Positions 51,440 to 62,729 of a stretch of DNA of 64,000 bases are shown piece after piece. This stretch comes from Phytophthora colocasiae (lineage: Eukaryota; Oomycota; Peronosporomycetes; Peronosporales; Peronosporaceae). Each line of letters opens with the position of its first letter. The stretch's first letter is position 1. A program made the translations under genes and the position numbers. The stretch covers positions 62,001 through 126,000 of the forward strand of contig JAGKQI010000078.1 in assembly GCA_018806915.1 (NCBI GenBank). Reading direction: 5' to 3'. A model generated the notes under the pieces. It saw nothing but the letters and a program-made list of their open reading frames with translations. It searched no databases and was not told where the DNA came from.

Positions 51440-52390
51440 ATGTATCGCCTAATGAGACTAACGACGTTCTTGTTGGTATCAATTACTACAGTTACAATAC
51501 CCGAGGAATGTATAGTGGAAGACGGGTTCGACTATGTGGGCAACGACCTCTTCAGCCGCATGGCCGTGGACGCCTTCAAGTGTTGTCACCAATGCCAACA
51601 GTTCGCAGCTGCTGGTTGTCGAGCGTATTCGTGGACAGAGGACGGAGGCGGCTCATGTTGGCTCAAAACTGGACGAGGAACAGTTACAGTGAAGGCTAAC
51701 GTTAAATCAGGGATCATCTCTGCGTTCCGATTTGCTGAAACGTGCACACTCGAACACGGAATCGACTATGAGGGGTACGACATTGCCAATATGAAAGCGA
51801 GTGAAGCAGGAGACTGCTGCAGTATCTGTGAGGCGATTCCAGGCTGTCGAGCATTTACGTTTACAAATCATAGTGGAGGCACTTGTTGGCTGAAAAGTGC
51901 CAAGGGGAACATGGTGGTGAATCCGAATGTCGTTTCTTCGATTTCTTACGTTGAGGAACCTACCTGCGGCATTGAACAGGGTGTCGATTATGTGGGAAAT
52001 GATATTGGAAGTGCACGTGCTAAGAATGCAAACGAGTGCTGTGCGCTTTGTGAAGCTTTTGGAGGTTGCCGTGCATTCTCCTGGAGTAACTTTGAGGGAG
52101 GAACGTGCTTTTTCAAAAATCGGAAAGATCAAGTGAGCTGGGAGGACGGCATTTCCTCTGGTCAGGTATTTGCGAACCCTGCAGCACCGAGTTGTGCACT
52201 GGAGCTGAATATGGAATACACAGGGAGTGATATCGGCAACATATCCAGTCTCAATCCTTACGGATGCTGCTCCATTTGTATGAAGACAGCGGGTTGTGGG
52301 GCTTTTTCGTGGGCAGAGGGGATTTGCTACCTCAAAAGCAAAAGAGAAGGTGTGCGACCTTCAGACCAATTTGTGTCGTCTGTAGTTTAA
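51440..52390 (+). CDS. Secreted protein of four PAN/Apple domains, copy 2
   Basis: The start at 51440 gives 316 residues; the N-terminus MYRLMRLTTFLLVSITTVTI is a probable signal peptide. Four PAN/Apple repeats align one to one with copy 1 (GFDYVGNDL, GIDYEGYDIANM, GVDYVGNDIGSA, NMEYTGSDIGNI). The last repeat lacks the GGTC segment and reads WAEGICYLK. The copies are clearly diverged, so the duplication is old. Spacing is 109 bases. Confidence 0.87.
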   Translation: MYRLMRLTTFLLVSITTVTIPEECIVEDGFDYVGNDLFSRMAVDAFKCCHQCQQFAAAGCRAYSWTEDGGGSCWLKTGRGTVTVKANVKSGIISAFRFAETCTLEHGIDYEGYDIANMKASEAGDCCSICEAIPGCRAFTFTNHSGGTCWLKSAKGNMVVNPNVVSSISYVEEPTCGIEQGVDYVGNDIGSARAKNANECCALCEAFGGCRAFSWSNFEGGTCFFKNRKDQVSWEDGISSGQVFANPAAPSCALELNMEYTGSDIGNISSLNPYGCCSICMKTAGCGAFSWAEGICYLKSKREGVRPSDQFVSSVV

Positions 52391-52421
52391 GAATCCCCAT
52401 CGAATCATTTGTGTTTATCCT

Positions 52422-53197
52422 CTAAACTCCTAGCGTTTGAAACGTGTCTTCGAATGCAAGCGCGTATCGATAAAGGAATGAAGGCTCACAAGTCACAGCG
52501 TCTGCTAGAAAGGCCCTGTTTGTCTGCGATGAATCCATGAGTATCGATGAATTCGCACCAAGTGAACTGCCGGAAAACTCGGTTCGATTGCCAGCAAAAA
52601 TCTGTTCACGTTCGAGGCAGTACGGAGTCCCTGAAGCTGCTAGAGGTGGAGTGGAAGGATTTGCCGAACGTTGTAGCCACGGGTCCAACCACGACGGAAA
52701 CAACGAAACATTCGTCTCTCCGAGGTTTATGCCGAGCAGCGGATTTATCAATGCAGGTACATCTTCTGGCAACGAGGAGACTTTGGTTCCGGCTAAATCT
52801 AAATACCACATCGCTTCCAGACCGAATAATTCCTTTGGAACGCTTGTGATCGGAGTGTAAGGCATTATGACAATTGATGGGCGTATCTTCCACAGTGTAG
52901 CAGGGAATTCGGTGAATTCTGTGGTGTCCAAGTGAATAGCCGAATATCGAGGCCATTTTGTGTGTAAATCATCAGGAAGCACTCGCAGGTTGGAGACGAC
53001 AAAACCAATAATATTGAGAGACGGTGGGAAGTTGGGTGAAAGTAAACCAGGAGGTAGCTCCCCATTGGTGAGATTCACACGCATGAACATCACGCCATGC
53101 ATTTTCGGGTGGTCGACCTTATTGAAAGCAGCATCTTCTCCCCACTCTACAATCGTTGTGTTGTACACCTTGAACGTCTGTAGTGTGTGAAAGCTCG
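52422..53197 (-). pseudogene. LRR-like ectodomain half of a split membrane-receptor-like gene (copy 1)
   Basis: This segment ends at a TTAA where the piggyBac element begins. Taking out the element and one TTAA, the frame joins that of 58550-59888 exactly (1,339 + 776 bases = 705 codons). The part has leucine-rich-repeat-like units (LTSFHTLQTFKVYNT, NIIGFVVSNLRVLPDDL, MWYLDLAGTKVSSLPEDVP, LLGINLGETNVSLFPSWL) and a Cys-containing end. It parallels the C-terminal half of the gene at 60083-62205. Confidence 0.88.
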
Positions 53198-53553
53198 TTA
53201 ACCCCTCCAAACCGGTGTGCTGCATAAGGCAGCATTACGATTCTGCTTATGCTGCATTAATGCAACATAAGCAAAAATAGACTTGGAGTTTGTATGGAGT
53301 GTATCGTCCCATGTCAAGAGGCATACAAACTTTGAGAGAAACTAAGACTCGTTTCTGTTCATTGGCGATCCTGTACCATCTCTGGAACGGGAGGGGTAGG
53401 GCGGAATATTTAGACTCTCAAAAAGGCTGTTCGAGAGGTATCCGCAGATCGCGCTCCCCGATCATGACATTGGTAAGGTTTTGGATGCCGACATTGCCCA
53501 CCGCCACTCATTTCAGATTTTCGCGCGCCAGGACCTCAAGCAGACCAAGAGCG

Positions 53554-56500
53554 ATGTCGCGGCGTAACCTCGTGCCTGTCCAGGAGGTCACGGCACACGA
53601 CCTGAACTTCAGGTCCGTATGGCGGGAGCTGAAGGGCGAAGGGTGGTACAGAAAGCCCCCACCAAGGAGAAGCCTGGACGATCGCTATCGCTACGTGCCG
53701 CCGGGCGGAAGCATGGACGGCGTCAAAGGAACGGACTTCTTTCTCGAGGAGCAAGAGGTTTTGGAGTTCTACGCCAAAGGTAAGATCAGTTGACGTGTGT
53801 GACTCGTGCTGGCTATCTAACATTACTGATGATGAGTACAGGGCTGCGGGACCGAGCTCAAACCCGCCAGCCATCGCTCCAAGAAGCCGCTGACGCCCAA
53901 CTTGCTGCTGCGGCCGCTCTGGCTGAGAGAACACACGGCCCCATGATCGAGGCCGCTGCTTCCCGTGAGCGAAATAACACTGCAGACGCGCCTGTGGAAC
54001 CTGCAGAAGCGCCGAAGGATCAATCTACACCAGTTCTGCCCCAACGGCAAAGCCGTGTACGACGCTCTCTGTGTCTACCAGAGTCAACTGCTGCTGAGAC
54101 CCCGTCTCGGTCGTCCCAGCGCCAAAGGTCCCCACTGATCGCGACTTCTCCTCACGTCGAGAATAGCGCCGAAATGGACGATGACGTGGACTCTGTAGAG
54201 TCTGTTGACACCGCCAATCAATCCGTGCAGTCTGAGGACGATGACGAAGAGTCAGCGTACGTTGCCACGCCTACTCCAAGCGAGACCCCCTTTTATGCTG
54301 ACGACTCTATGCAAGTGAGAAGTGGTGATGAACGCGGTAGGGAGCATGTTGTGCTGCATATTGTGTTGCATGTCGTGCTGCATATTTTTTTTATAAAAAA
54401 TAATTGTGCTGTATTTTTATCTGACATGGTACCGTGTGATCTGTAGATGAGGGCGGTGACCAAGAAAGCTCTACTCTTGGATCACAGCTGATTGCCGACA
54501 ACGAAGATTCATTGAATGAGGTTGGTAATGAAGAAGACAATGCAGACTATGGAGCCATGGAGTCCGGTGATGATGCAGAAAAAGATGACATTGCCGATGA
54601 AGATGATCCTGACGGTGCTCAAGAAGGATATTACCTACCGGACGATGATGATGACCTAGAAATCACCGAGAGCGAGATTGCTGCTGAAGTATTATTTGCG
54701 GAAAAGTTTCTCGACAGCTTTGGGGGTGCGGATGAAGTGCTTGCTGGGAATTTGAAGATCACTGTCTTGCGAGATATGGCAGTTAATGGTTGGGAGGCCG
54801 TTGAGGAACCCGACACACATAACCACATGATGATGCCGTACGAGCCCGTGGACAACACAAGCAGTTATCCTGGTTTGCGTCAAGGTTACTCCGGTCCTAC
54901 AGCTGAAGCTCTTCGAAATGCTGACTCCCCAGTAGCGTTGTTTTTCTTTTTCTTGCCGGTGGTGCTGTGGCAGCACATTGCAGTGTGCTCAAATCAGTAT
55001 CACCGGGAGATGCTTCCCCTACGTGTCGACGAGACGTATAAGCGCTACCGGCGCAAGCAGCGCTTGAACCCAGACCTGCCAAAGAAAACCAAGCGCGATA
55101 TACGGCATGAGCTGGAAGGTATGAAGCCTATACACCCCCACGAGTTGTGCCGTTTTGTGGGACTCCTTATTGCTCGTACAATCGCCCCAAACCGCGAAAA
55201 GTTGGCGAACCATTGGAAGATCACAGATGAGGGTGCCATTTCGAGAGGCGCTTTCGGCTCTGTACTGCGGCGTGACCGCTTCATGGAGATATCACGGAAT
55301 CTCCACTTCAACCCAAACGATGACCCGCGGGCTCGCACAGACAGAGCCTGGAAAATTCGCAAGGTCGTAGAGGTATTGCAGCGGACATTTGCGCGTGGGT
55401 ATGTGGCACCTGCGCACTTGGCGTTTGACGAAGCGATTCTCCCGAGCCGGTCCTCGTTCAACAAGATGAGAGTGTACATGAAAGACAAGCCTCATCGGTG
55501 GGGTACCAAGCTCTTCATGTTGTGCAGTGCCGTGACGGCTTACTGCATCCGGTACGTTTTTTTTACGTCGTTGATTTTCTTATGCTGCACAATGCGACTT
55601 ATACTTACCTATATTGTTTCTGTTTATCTGCATACATGCAGCTTTGAAGTGTACTGTGGGAAGAAAGAGCACTCCAGCGATGCACACAAGACTGACATGC
55701 AGTCAGGACCGGCAGCTGTCGTCAGAAACCTTTTAGCGGTGTTCGGACCCGAGGCACGAAGGCTAGGCATGCGCCTGGTTGTCGTTGACCGTTTTTACAC
55801 GTCAGTGGCGTTGGCTATCCAGCTACTTCTCATGGGGTTCTATTGCGTCGGTACCATCATGACGAATCGCTTAGGGTACTGCAAAGCTGTTGTGGAGAAA
55901 AAGAAGTCACGTCCAGCCTCGATACCTCGTGGCTCATTCAAAATGGCTCGTTCTAAGCTAGTGACGAACATGGCAGCTATCAGTTGGTGGGATTCCCGGC
56001 CGGTTCACTTCCTGTGCACTGGAGGTAGTCTCGATATCGATCGGGTTATTCGTCAAGACGGTGCGACGCAGGTGGAAGTGCCGTGCCCTCGGGTGGTGAA
56101 GGATTACCACGCCTTCATGGGAGGCGTGGACGTCCATGACCAGCTGCGCTTGCAGCGTTACTCGCTGCAAAGAGCTTTGCGCTTCCGCAAGTACTATAAG
56201 TCGCTGGTGCTAGGCCTGATTGACTCTAGCAATTGTCAATGGATACATAGTTCACAAGGCCTACCACAAGCACAAGACATCGCGCCCCTCAGTCACGTAA
56301 AGTACATGAAAAACTGCATTTGCAGCTCTGCCAACTGCAGTCCAGCGATATGTACGAAGGCAACACGTTTGAATCCAGCAACCAGCCACCCCCAGCACAC
56401 CAGCGCCTCCCGTACCCCCCGCAGCAGAAGAAGTACATGTTCCCCAGCAGCTGGAAAAATGGCGCGACCAGACCACCCAGAGGAAACGACGTCAACGCGC

Positions 56501-56816
56501 TTGCAAGGTGTGCTCCTATCTGCATCCAGATGGTGTGCGCGCCGCAACAAGCAAGTTTTGCTGTCGCTCTTGCAACAAAACGGGTCCTATCTACCTGTGC
56601 ATGAAGCCGCGTCGCAAGATTCGCGAGATCTCGATGACGTGCTGGGATATCTGGCACCGAGAGTGGTTGAATGGTAGTCTTGCTCCTGTCGACACTGGAA
56701 GAACGATTCGTGTGCGTCGCGAAGACGATATGGAGATGAGTGAGACGCCGACAGCTCCTGCTACACCGGCTACCCCGGCTAGCAAGAGACGCCGCACTAC
56801 GCACAATGCTGCATAA
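53554..56816 (+). pseudogene. piggyBac transposase (DDE_Tnp_1_7), frameshift and one stop near the end
   Basis: Exons 53554-53779, 53842-54336, 54447-55551 and 55642 onward splice in frame with GT-AG introns of 62, 110 and 90 nt. The N-terminus (FRSVWRELKGEGWYRKPPPR) is typical of oomycete piggyBac proteins, and an acidic region follows. The catalytic core has AHLAFDEAILPS, VVVDRFYTSVALA and GGVDVHDQ with the three Asp. At about 56223 a one-base insertion shifts the frame. The continuing frame (AIVNGYIVHKAYHKHK) meets a TGA at 56370-56372 and later encodes the C-terminal Cys-rich zinc domain (CSYLHPDG ... CCRSCNKTGPIYLC), ending at 56816. Confidence 0.88.
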
Positions 56817-56824
56817 GTAATAAG

Positions 56825-56946
56825 CATTTGGTATAGTTTGTTCAAATGATTTGCCACTTTTCAACTTAACGGATTCCCTGTTGCTGTTGCCGTGCCAACT
56901 GTCCATTTGGTATAGTTTGTTCAAGTGATTTGCCACTATTCAACTT
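56825..56946. repeat. Direct repeat of about 43 bp at the 3' end of the transposase
   Basis: Copies at 56825-56867 and 56904-56946 (start CATTTGGTATAGTTTGTTCA), differing at two or three positions, period 79. Confidence 0.85.
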
Positions 56947-57003
56947 GAGCTGGATCTAAAGGCGAGACCATGCTACACGATACACTTGTTCAAAGATGGT
57001 ATT

Positions 57004-58015
57004 TCAGTTAGCATTACGTTTGTATATCCACATGTTCGACGTTGACGTCCAACTGACTGGGACAGCTAACACTTTCCACAGCTTCCACCGTGCACAAAAC
57101 ACTGCTCGACAAGATGCCTGATGCCTCGGACATATTTGTTCGCCAAAAATAACCACTCGCGCATTCTCATGCAGGCCTAGCTGTTCTTCAATCTGGATCT
57201 TAGCACTGTCTTCAAAAAGGCGATGGTGCGCTAAAATTACGGTTGCTTGACTAAATGGTCCCTCGAAAGCAAGCAGCACGGTGCTAGCGTCTCCAGGAAG
57301 TAAATGTACCTTCGTGTGATAGTTTTGCATCAGCAAGTCCTTCTCCATTAGCTCTATTCCACGAACGAGTACTTCGTCTCTCACTTCGATACCGTAGCAT
57401 TCGGATGCTGGGGTCTGTAAAGCTACTTGAGCAACCACATTACCAAGACCGCAACCAACGTCGAGGAATACATCGTGCGTTTCAATATCTCCAATAGCTT
57501 CAATCACAGCTGCCACTCCGGCGGGAAGTATTTCACCAGCGTTAAGGTGTCGTTTTCCAGATTTTTGGCGAATATCTGCCTTCCTCACTGGTGCAAACAG
57601 GCGTTCAACGGCTTGCATTGCTGCATCAGGGGTCATTACCCCAGGACCAGCACCACCTACATCTTCCCCATCAGCATATTCATGACCTTCTCCCACCCCA
57701 GCACCAGCAGCGCCGTCACCGCCTTCTCCCACTCCACCACCAGCAGCGTCACCGTCACCGCTTTCTTCCACACCAGTAACGCCTGATGCGCCTTGTGTCG
57801 TAGCACACTTGAAAAAAAAAGCATAAGTCCGCGAGAGAGCTACCGTAGGTCTTCTTCAGTGCGTGAAGGCGCCAACGAAGGTCCGCAGCGGAGTGCTTCG
57901 CGCACCTCATCCTGCGACGCACATCAGACCACGATATACGCGAACCACGCCGTTCATACACAGCGGCCAGCTGCACAAGCCTCTTGTCTTGACCGACTGA
58001 AAATTTTGATCGCAT
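57004..58015 (-). pseudogene. SANT-like plus DOT1-like histone H3K79 methyltransferase, frameshift in a T9 run
   Basis: The N-terminal part (from ATG 58015) is a SANT/MYB-like helix set (KFSVGQDKRLVQLAAVYERR ... WSDVRRRMRCAKHSAADLRW). After LADLCFFF the frame shifts at a run of nine T (minus strand; A9 on the plus strand near 57811-57819). The other frame continues with an Asp/Gly/Ala-rich linker and a DOT1 methyltransferase fold: LFAPVRKADIRQKSGKRHLN, then the SAM-binding motif VFLDVGCGLGNVVAQVALQT and the GIEVRDEVLVRG acid. The end, including YKRNAN, looks shorter than full DOT1. DOT1 methylates H3 Lys79 in chromatin. It lies inside the piggyBac element and runs against the transposase. Confidence 0.75.
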
Positions 58016-58549
58016 AGCAGCTTCACCGATGAGGAGAATTACTTTGTTTCAGTATGCATTTTGGTAAAGCACTTCGAGTCAGTGACAAATCGTGCCATGA
58101 AGTGTATCCACCTCGAGTGCAATCATTGATGCAGTCTACTGATCAGGTCACTCATTTGCACTTTGTATAGAACAGAAAACGCACGAATAATTAGCCTGCT
58201 GATTGCGATACCTGTAGGGGTGACACCCGTTCCTATCTACCTCATTTTTGTATGGGAAGTTTTAGTGTCTAGTTTTCTGAAATCGAGAATGTCTACGACT
58301 CACAAAAAAGAACGCGGCAGCTCTGGCACTGTTCAGAGCCTGGCTATGCTGTGTAACATAATGCAGCTTTAGCCTGCTGCAAATGGCTTGTTATGCAGCA
58401 TTGCGACTGTTTAGGATTGTCTTTGGTCAACTGCACTCGTCCTTACCCGAACACCATTCCCTACCCAATCCCTTTATATACAAACGTCAAGTCTAATTAT
58501 GCTGCATATGCAGCATAAAAAAGTCAAAATCGGCTCCGGTTTGGAGGGG

Positions 58550-59888
58550 TTAATATTGGCGGCATAGTAAATCGCGGGCAGTTCCGAACTAACAAGCATC
58601 TGACGGAATTGGCGTTAAATTGACTCCATTGAGCAGTAACGTACTCTTTTGCCCCGTCAGTTGCATCTGTAAGACAATTTAACAAAACCAAGGAGCAGGC
58701 AGCTCGCGAAATTCCCCACGGGTGAACTTGTACCAAGCATTGTGGCAATCTTGGGTTGCTTTCAGCGTGGATGTGAAGACCGAGAACAATCACCCCCCAG
58801 CAGAAAAAGGCTACTCGAAGTAGCTTCGAACTCGCCAGTCTCTCGGTCCACACAACGACAAGCTGAGTGCTGTTACTACCAGTAGTACTTGACTTCTCAA
58901 ATGGGGCAATAGATGCCCCTCTCGGTTGAGTTGGTACCGAATGATATTCTTTTCTAGTTGCCACTGTCATGAGCCCTTCCATTGTGTTTAAGTTTGTGAG
59001 CATGCTTAGTGCAAACACCATACGCGTGGCTAGATCTCCCCAGGAGTTAATTAGGATAATGCTGAACTCGTTATTTGCGTTCACGAGCCACTTGTCTTGG
59101 AACCAGCGTAGAATATTGAAATTTCCCGTGGCAACATCGAATTCCTTAGCGTAAGAAATAACTAGAAGTAATGAGATGCCCACGGAAGTTACCAGATCTA
59201 GGAGACAATCGCTTAGTAGTGCAACTAGACGCATTTTGATCTTGTTGTGGCGGAACATGTGATGAACGAAAGCAGTCGACCAGCAGTTGAGCACCAGTAG
59301 CGCAACGTAGAAACGATTTAACCATAGTCTAGGCACGTTTTGACTCATCCGAAGCCCTTGAGAAGTCTGGAGTGCGGTCTCAATTGTTTCGCGACACACC
59401 AGTAAGATATCATAATGAAGCCCCTCAGCACCTAAGAACCCGCGACGACCAAAAACAGCTGTAAAGCACCGGGAAATGCCGCCGCGTTTGATCGTAGATT
59501 GGTGTCGGTTCTTGGTTTGAGATTGTCTTCGCCCGTGTTTGTAACCTCTGAAGATCAATCTCCTGTTCCGAATGGACCTGGTGATCATCCCAAGAGCGGA
59601 AAAACTATGCAGGAGCGCGACAACTCCTTGAGCAATAGCAATCGTGCGAAAATGTTTGGAATTCATACCGAGCTGGTAAAAATCCAAAAACGTTGTCACG
59701 ACTAGCCCTGGCATATTCCAGTACGCAGCGAATACCATCCCGAAAAACAGAGCCCCCACGAGATGTAGAAAGAGCAAACCGATCCACCACAACCGAACAG
59801 AAGTCTGCGTGAACGGAGTTTCCTCCGTAGGACGCATCAGTAGACTGAGTCTTGGTCCATTATGGGTAGTCTCTGTGGTCGGATCCAT
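58550..59888 (-). pseudogene. Six-pass membrane half of a split receptor-like gene (copy 1)
   Basis: ATG at 59888. The predicted protein has about six hydrophobic helices (WIGLLFLHLVGALFFGMVF, IAQGVVALLHSFSALGMI, FYVALLVLNCWSTAFVHHM, LLDLVTSVGISLLLVI, LATRMVFALSMLTN, FFCWGVIVLGLHI). Then comes PQCLVQVHPWGISRAAC, a Cys-rich start of the ectodomain. At TTAA the frame runs into the piggyBac end and stops within a few codons. The rest of the gene is at 52422-53197. It is divergent from copy 2 with 194 bases between starts. Confidence 0.85.
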
Positions 59889-60082
59889 TTGCTGGGGTGG
59901 GGAAGTCAGAAAACTGCAACACCCAAAGAGTTCGTTCCACTTGAAGTGACAATAATAGTTCCACTTGAAGCGACAATAATAGCGGTGTGTTATGCCGCGA
60001 AGTTGTTGCTAGCTTGAACTGTGGTACTTAAAACGTTGGTTTCATACACAGCGCTAGATCCATTCGCCCAACATCTAGGAAC
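59889..60082. promoter_or_regulatory. Divergent promoter region between membrane-LRR copies 1 and 2
   Basis: 194 bases between opposite start codons. It contains a duplicated segment CCACTTGAAGTGACAATAAT / CCACTTGAAGCGACAATAAT at about 59938-59980, possibly regulatory. Confidence 0.45.
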
Positions 60083-62205
60083 ATGTCAGGGAGGCTCCAG
60101 TCTTTCGCGTGGACTTCTCCACAGTATGTCGATCTCTCTCGCTGCAGTTTTGCTATTTGGTGGATGATACTGTTGCTGATTCATTTAATTACCGGCACCT
60201 ACAACGCAGCTTTTGCACTGCTTTACCATGAGCTCAAGAATACTTATCTGTATCTGTGCCTCGATTACTCTGGAATTGGCATGCGAGCAAACGATCACAA
60301 AGTGATTTCTCTCGTGAATGCCGTCATGGCCGCTATACATGGCGGTTTTGTGCTGCTTATGGTTGGAGGTTCCCTTTGGCGACAGGAATTGGTCTTCTCT
60401 CCATGGCAAAATGATAAAAGTAAAGCTTCCCAAATAAAAAAATTACACGTCGACTCAGCCGGCAAGGCAAAATCTAATGGCCCACCTCCTAAATCAAAGC
60501 TGACTCGAGCCTATTCGAAGGTTTTAGGGCGAAGAGGACTAATTGGTGTGAACGGAAGCAATTTCCACACGATTCTTCTCGCTCGTGAACTGGTGGAGAC
60601 TGCTTTACAGACCGTTCAAGCCTACCGGATGAGCTGGTTGCTACCCAGGATGCTACTTAATCGCTTCTATCTCAGTTTGATCGTGTTGAATTGCTGGTCA
60701 TCCGTCTTGGTCTACTCGTTACTTTTTACACACAATGAGGCTCGTAAACGGTTTGCCTACCTTGTGTGTGACTGTGTACTGAACCTCGTGTCCTGCATTG
60801 GTGTACCATTAATTATTGTACTTACATACATTGGAGACTACGACTACCAGCTCACTGGCTTCCCCGTCGAGTTCTGGCACGATGACGAGTGGTCTGCACA
60901 TGTTCTAAACGAGTTTCAAATGATCGTCGTGGTTTCGTGGATGGATTTGGCAAGTCGGACAATATTCTCCATTGGTGTCATTTCAACAGCCAATAATTTG
61001 AAAGATCTCCTACGTAAGGCATCAGGACCAAACTTACGGCGGGTTGCATGCGATAGTGAGCCTGCAACAATTACCGGCAACAGCGAGACAACTCCAAAAA
61101 TTTCTTCAAAATCATCACCAGAACAAATGGAGAGTTGGCGAGCGCGAGTAGGACACACCGCATTGCGCGGGGTGTACGGAATTTTTGCCTTATGGGGGTT
61201 CGTAGTGATTGGATTGCATATTCAAGCATCCGTACAGCCTGAACAACCGCAATGTGTGCTGCAAGTGCACCCATGGGCTGTGTCAATCCAGCGTGCTACC
61301 TAGCAGTTCTCGATTGCCATCGCTTTTCGATTTCTGGGAAGAAAAGTGAAGTTGAGTCCAAGTGGATTGAGTTTGACAGATCTACTGTTGTCACTCTGGT
61401 TATTCGCCACTGTCCAGCTTTGGAAGTGCCGGATTCAATAGGGGATTTTCACATCACTACTGGTATCAAAGTTTACAACTCAACGATCATTGAGTGGGGG
61501 GAATCAGCAGCAATTACCAACACGAACCACCCAGCACTCATCTGGTTCTACTTCGTACGTGTCAATGTGACAGATGGCGTTCTACCTGAAGGAATTCTAT
61601 CGGCCGATTTCCCTGGAAACTTGTACGACCTCGAATTCACCTATACGAACGTGCGGGAACTTCCAGAGGATTTGGATTCGAAGTGGTTACTTGGTTCGAC
61701 TGTGTATTTCGAGTACAGTGAACTGACCAATTGTCCACTTTCCCTGGTTCGTGTTGAACCTTACAGCATCTCACTGACAGGTAGCCCTATTAATGAACTA
61801 CCACCCGAGCTTTTTGAGGTTGCAGACCTGTGTTATATGTACATGGCGGCCACCAACCTGCAGGAAATGCCCTGGAATGTCACCAACCCGTCACTTAACT
61901 TGGTATATATGATCTTCGCTGATACCAACGTGTCATTCTTTTGGCCATGGGTAGATGAGGTTGTATCAGGAAAGCCGACACCATTACACATGGGCGGATC
62001 ACGATATTGCTCTGATGTCGATAAAATATTGAGCGGAGAAGCTAACACTTTCAGTGTACCCGTTTTACCGGAATACTCGACATTGTTCATGGATCCATCT
62101 AAGGCCAACTGGGACTTGCTTTCGAGCGCAGTCAACTGCGAAGCAGGATACGCAGGGACGGTATACCCCATTGATTTTGAGGATAGTATTAGCGCGATTG
62201 GTTAG
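60083..62205 (+). pseudogene. Six-pass membrane protein with LRR-like ectodomain (copy 2), one-base deletion
   Basis: The frame from 60083 encodes the six-helix half (YVDLSRCSFAIWWMILLLIH onward) and reaches QCVLQVHPWAVSIQRAT, then stops. A frame offset by one continues with CYLAVLDCHRFSISG and the LRR-like ectodomain to 62205. The total, 2,123 bases, is one short of 708 codons, so a single-base loss near 61290 explains it. Conserved points with copy 1 are CLxQVHPW, NSTIIEWGE, VRELPEDL and a final GGSRYC...IL.G.A. The family looks like a membrane receptor or channel-like protein, but no known function is recognised. Confidence 0.8.
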
Positions 62206-62397
62206 CAATATCCTAATAAAACATTCCTAAATACTACGAATGTGGAGCAAGTATCAAGTTCACAGTGAGATTTCTCTAGCAGTCAGAAAACCCTCCCCTT
62301 TTCCGAACTACGTCCGAGATTCCAGATATGCTATATCTTAGCATCGGCAGTACACTAATCACTGAGTTACCTCACCCATATTACATCTTATCTTCAT

Positions 62398-62640
62398 CAC
62401 AGACACCAACGTTTCATACTTTAGGCCTTGGATTGATCCAATGGTAGATAAATTGGTGATACTCATGGGAGGATCGACGTATTGCGGCGAGCTAGAGAAA
62501 ATCACTAGTGGGGAAGGATATACGTTCAACGTGTTGCCATCGCAGTACTCAGTTATGTTACTAAAGACATCACAAATACAGTCAACTGTGCCATTTCCTA
62601 CGCCGCTACCTTTTATCCGCTCGCTTTCGAGGATACAAAC
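62398..62640 (+). pseudogene. Relic of the ectodomain end of another copy
   Basis: The translation reads DTNVSYFRPWIDPMVDKL, then MGGSTYCGELEKITSGEGYT, matching DTNVSFFWPW and MGGSRYCSDVDKILSGEANT of copy 2. No membrane half precedes it. It is a degenerate fragment of the same family. Confidence 0.75.
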
Positions 62641-62729
62641 AGTACTTTTAAAATTATACCAAACTAGTGGAAACACACAATATCGTCAGTTACGAGCTTG
62701 TCCCTTCGACTACAGAGTTGACAGGAAAC

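Larger units (their letters stand above)
53202..58549. mobile_element. piggyBac DNA transposon with histone-methyltransferase cargo, 5,348 bp
   Basis: Flanked by TTAA at 53198-53201 and 58550-58553. It has 14-bp inverted ends CCCCTCCAAACCGG (53202-53215) and the complement at 58536-58549. Subterminal regions on both sides are rich in TGCTGCAT/ATGCAGCA words. It holds a piggyBac-type transposase on the plus strand and a SANT-DOT1 gene on the minus strand, converging near 56820-57000. Both genes are damaged. It interrupts a host membrane-protein gene. Confidence 0.95.

Noticed and set aside
55552..55641. Extra hydrophobic segment inside the piggyBac transposase
   Set aside because: It is an in-frame 90-nt GT-AG intron; joining the flanks restores the conserved core.
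58205..58230. TGTAGGGGTGACAC shared between the piggyBac right end and the LTRs of element B
   Set aside because: A 14-base match in 64 kb is expected several times by chance and the contexts differ.
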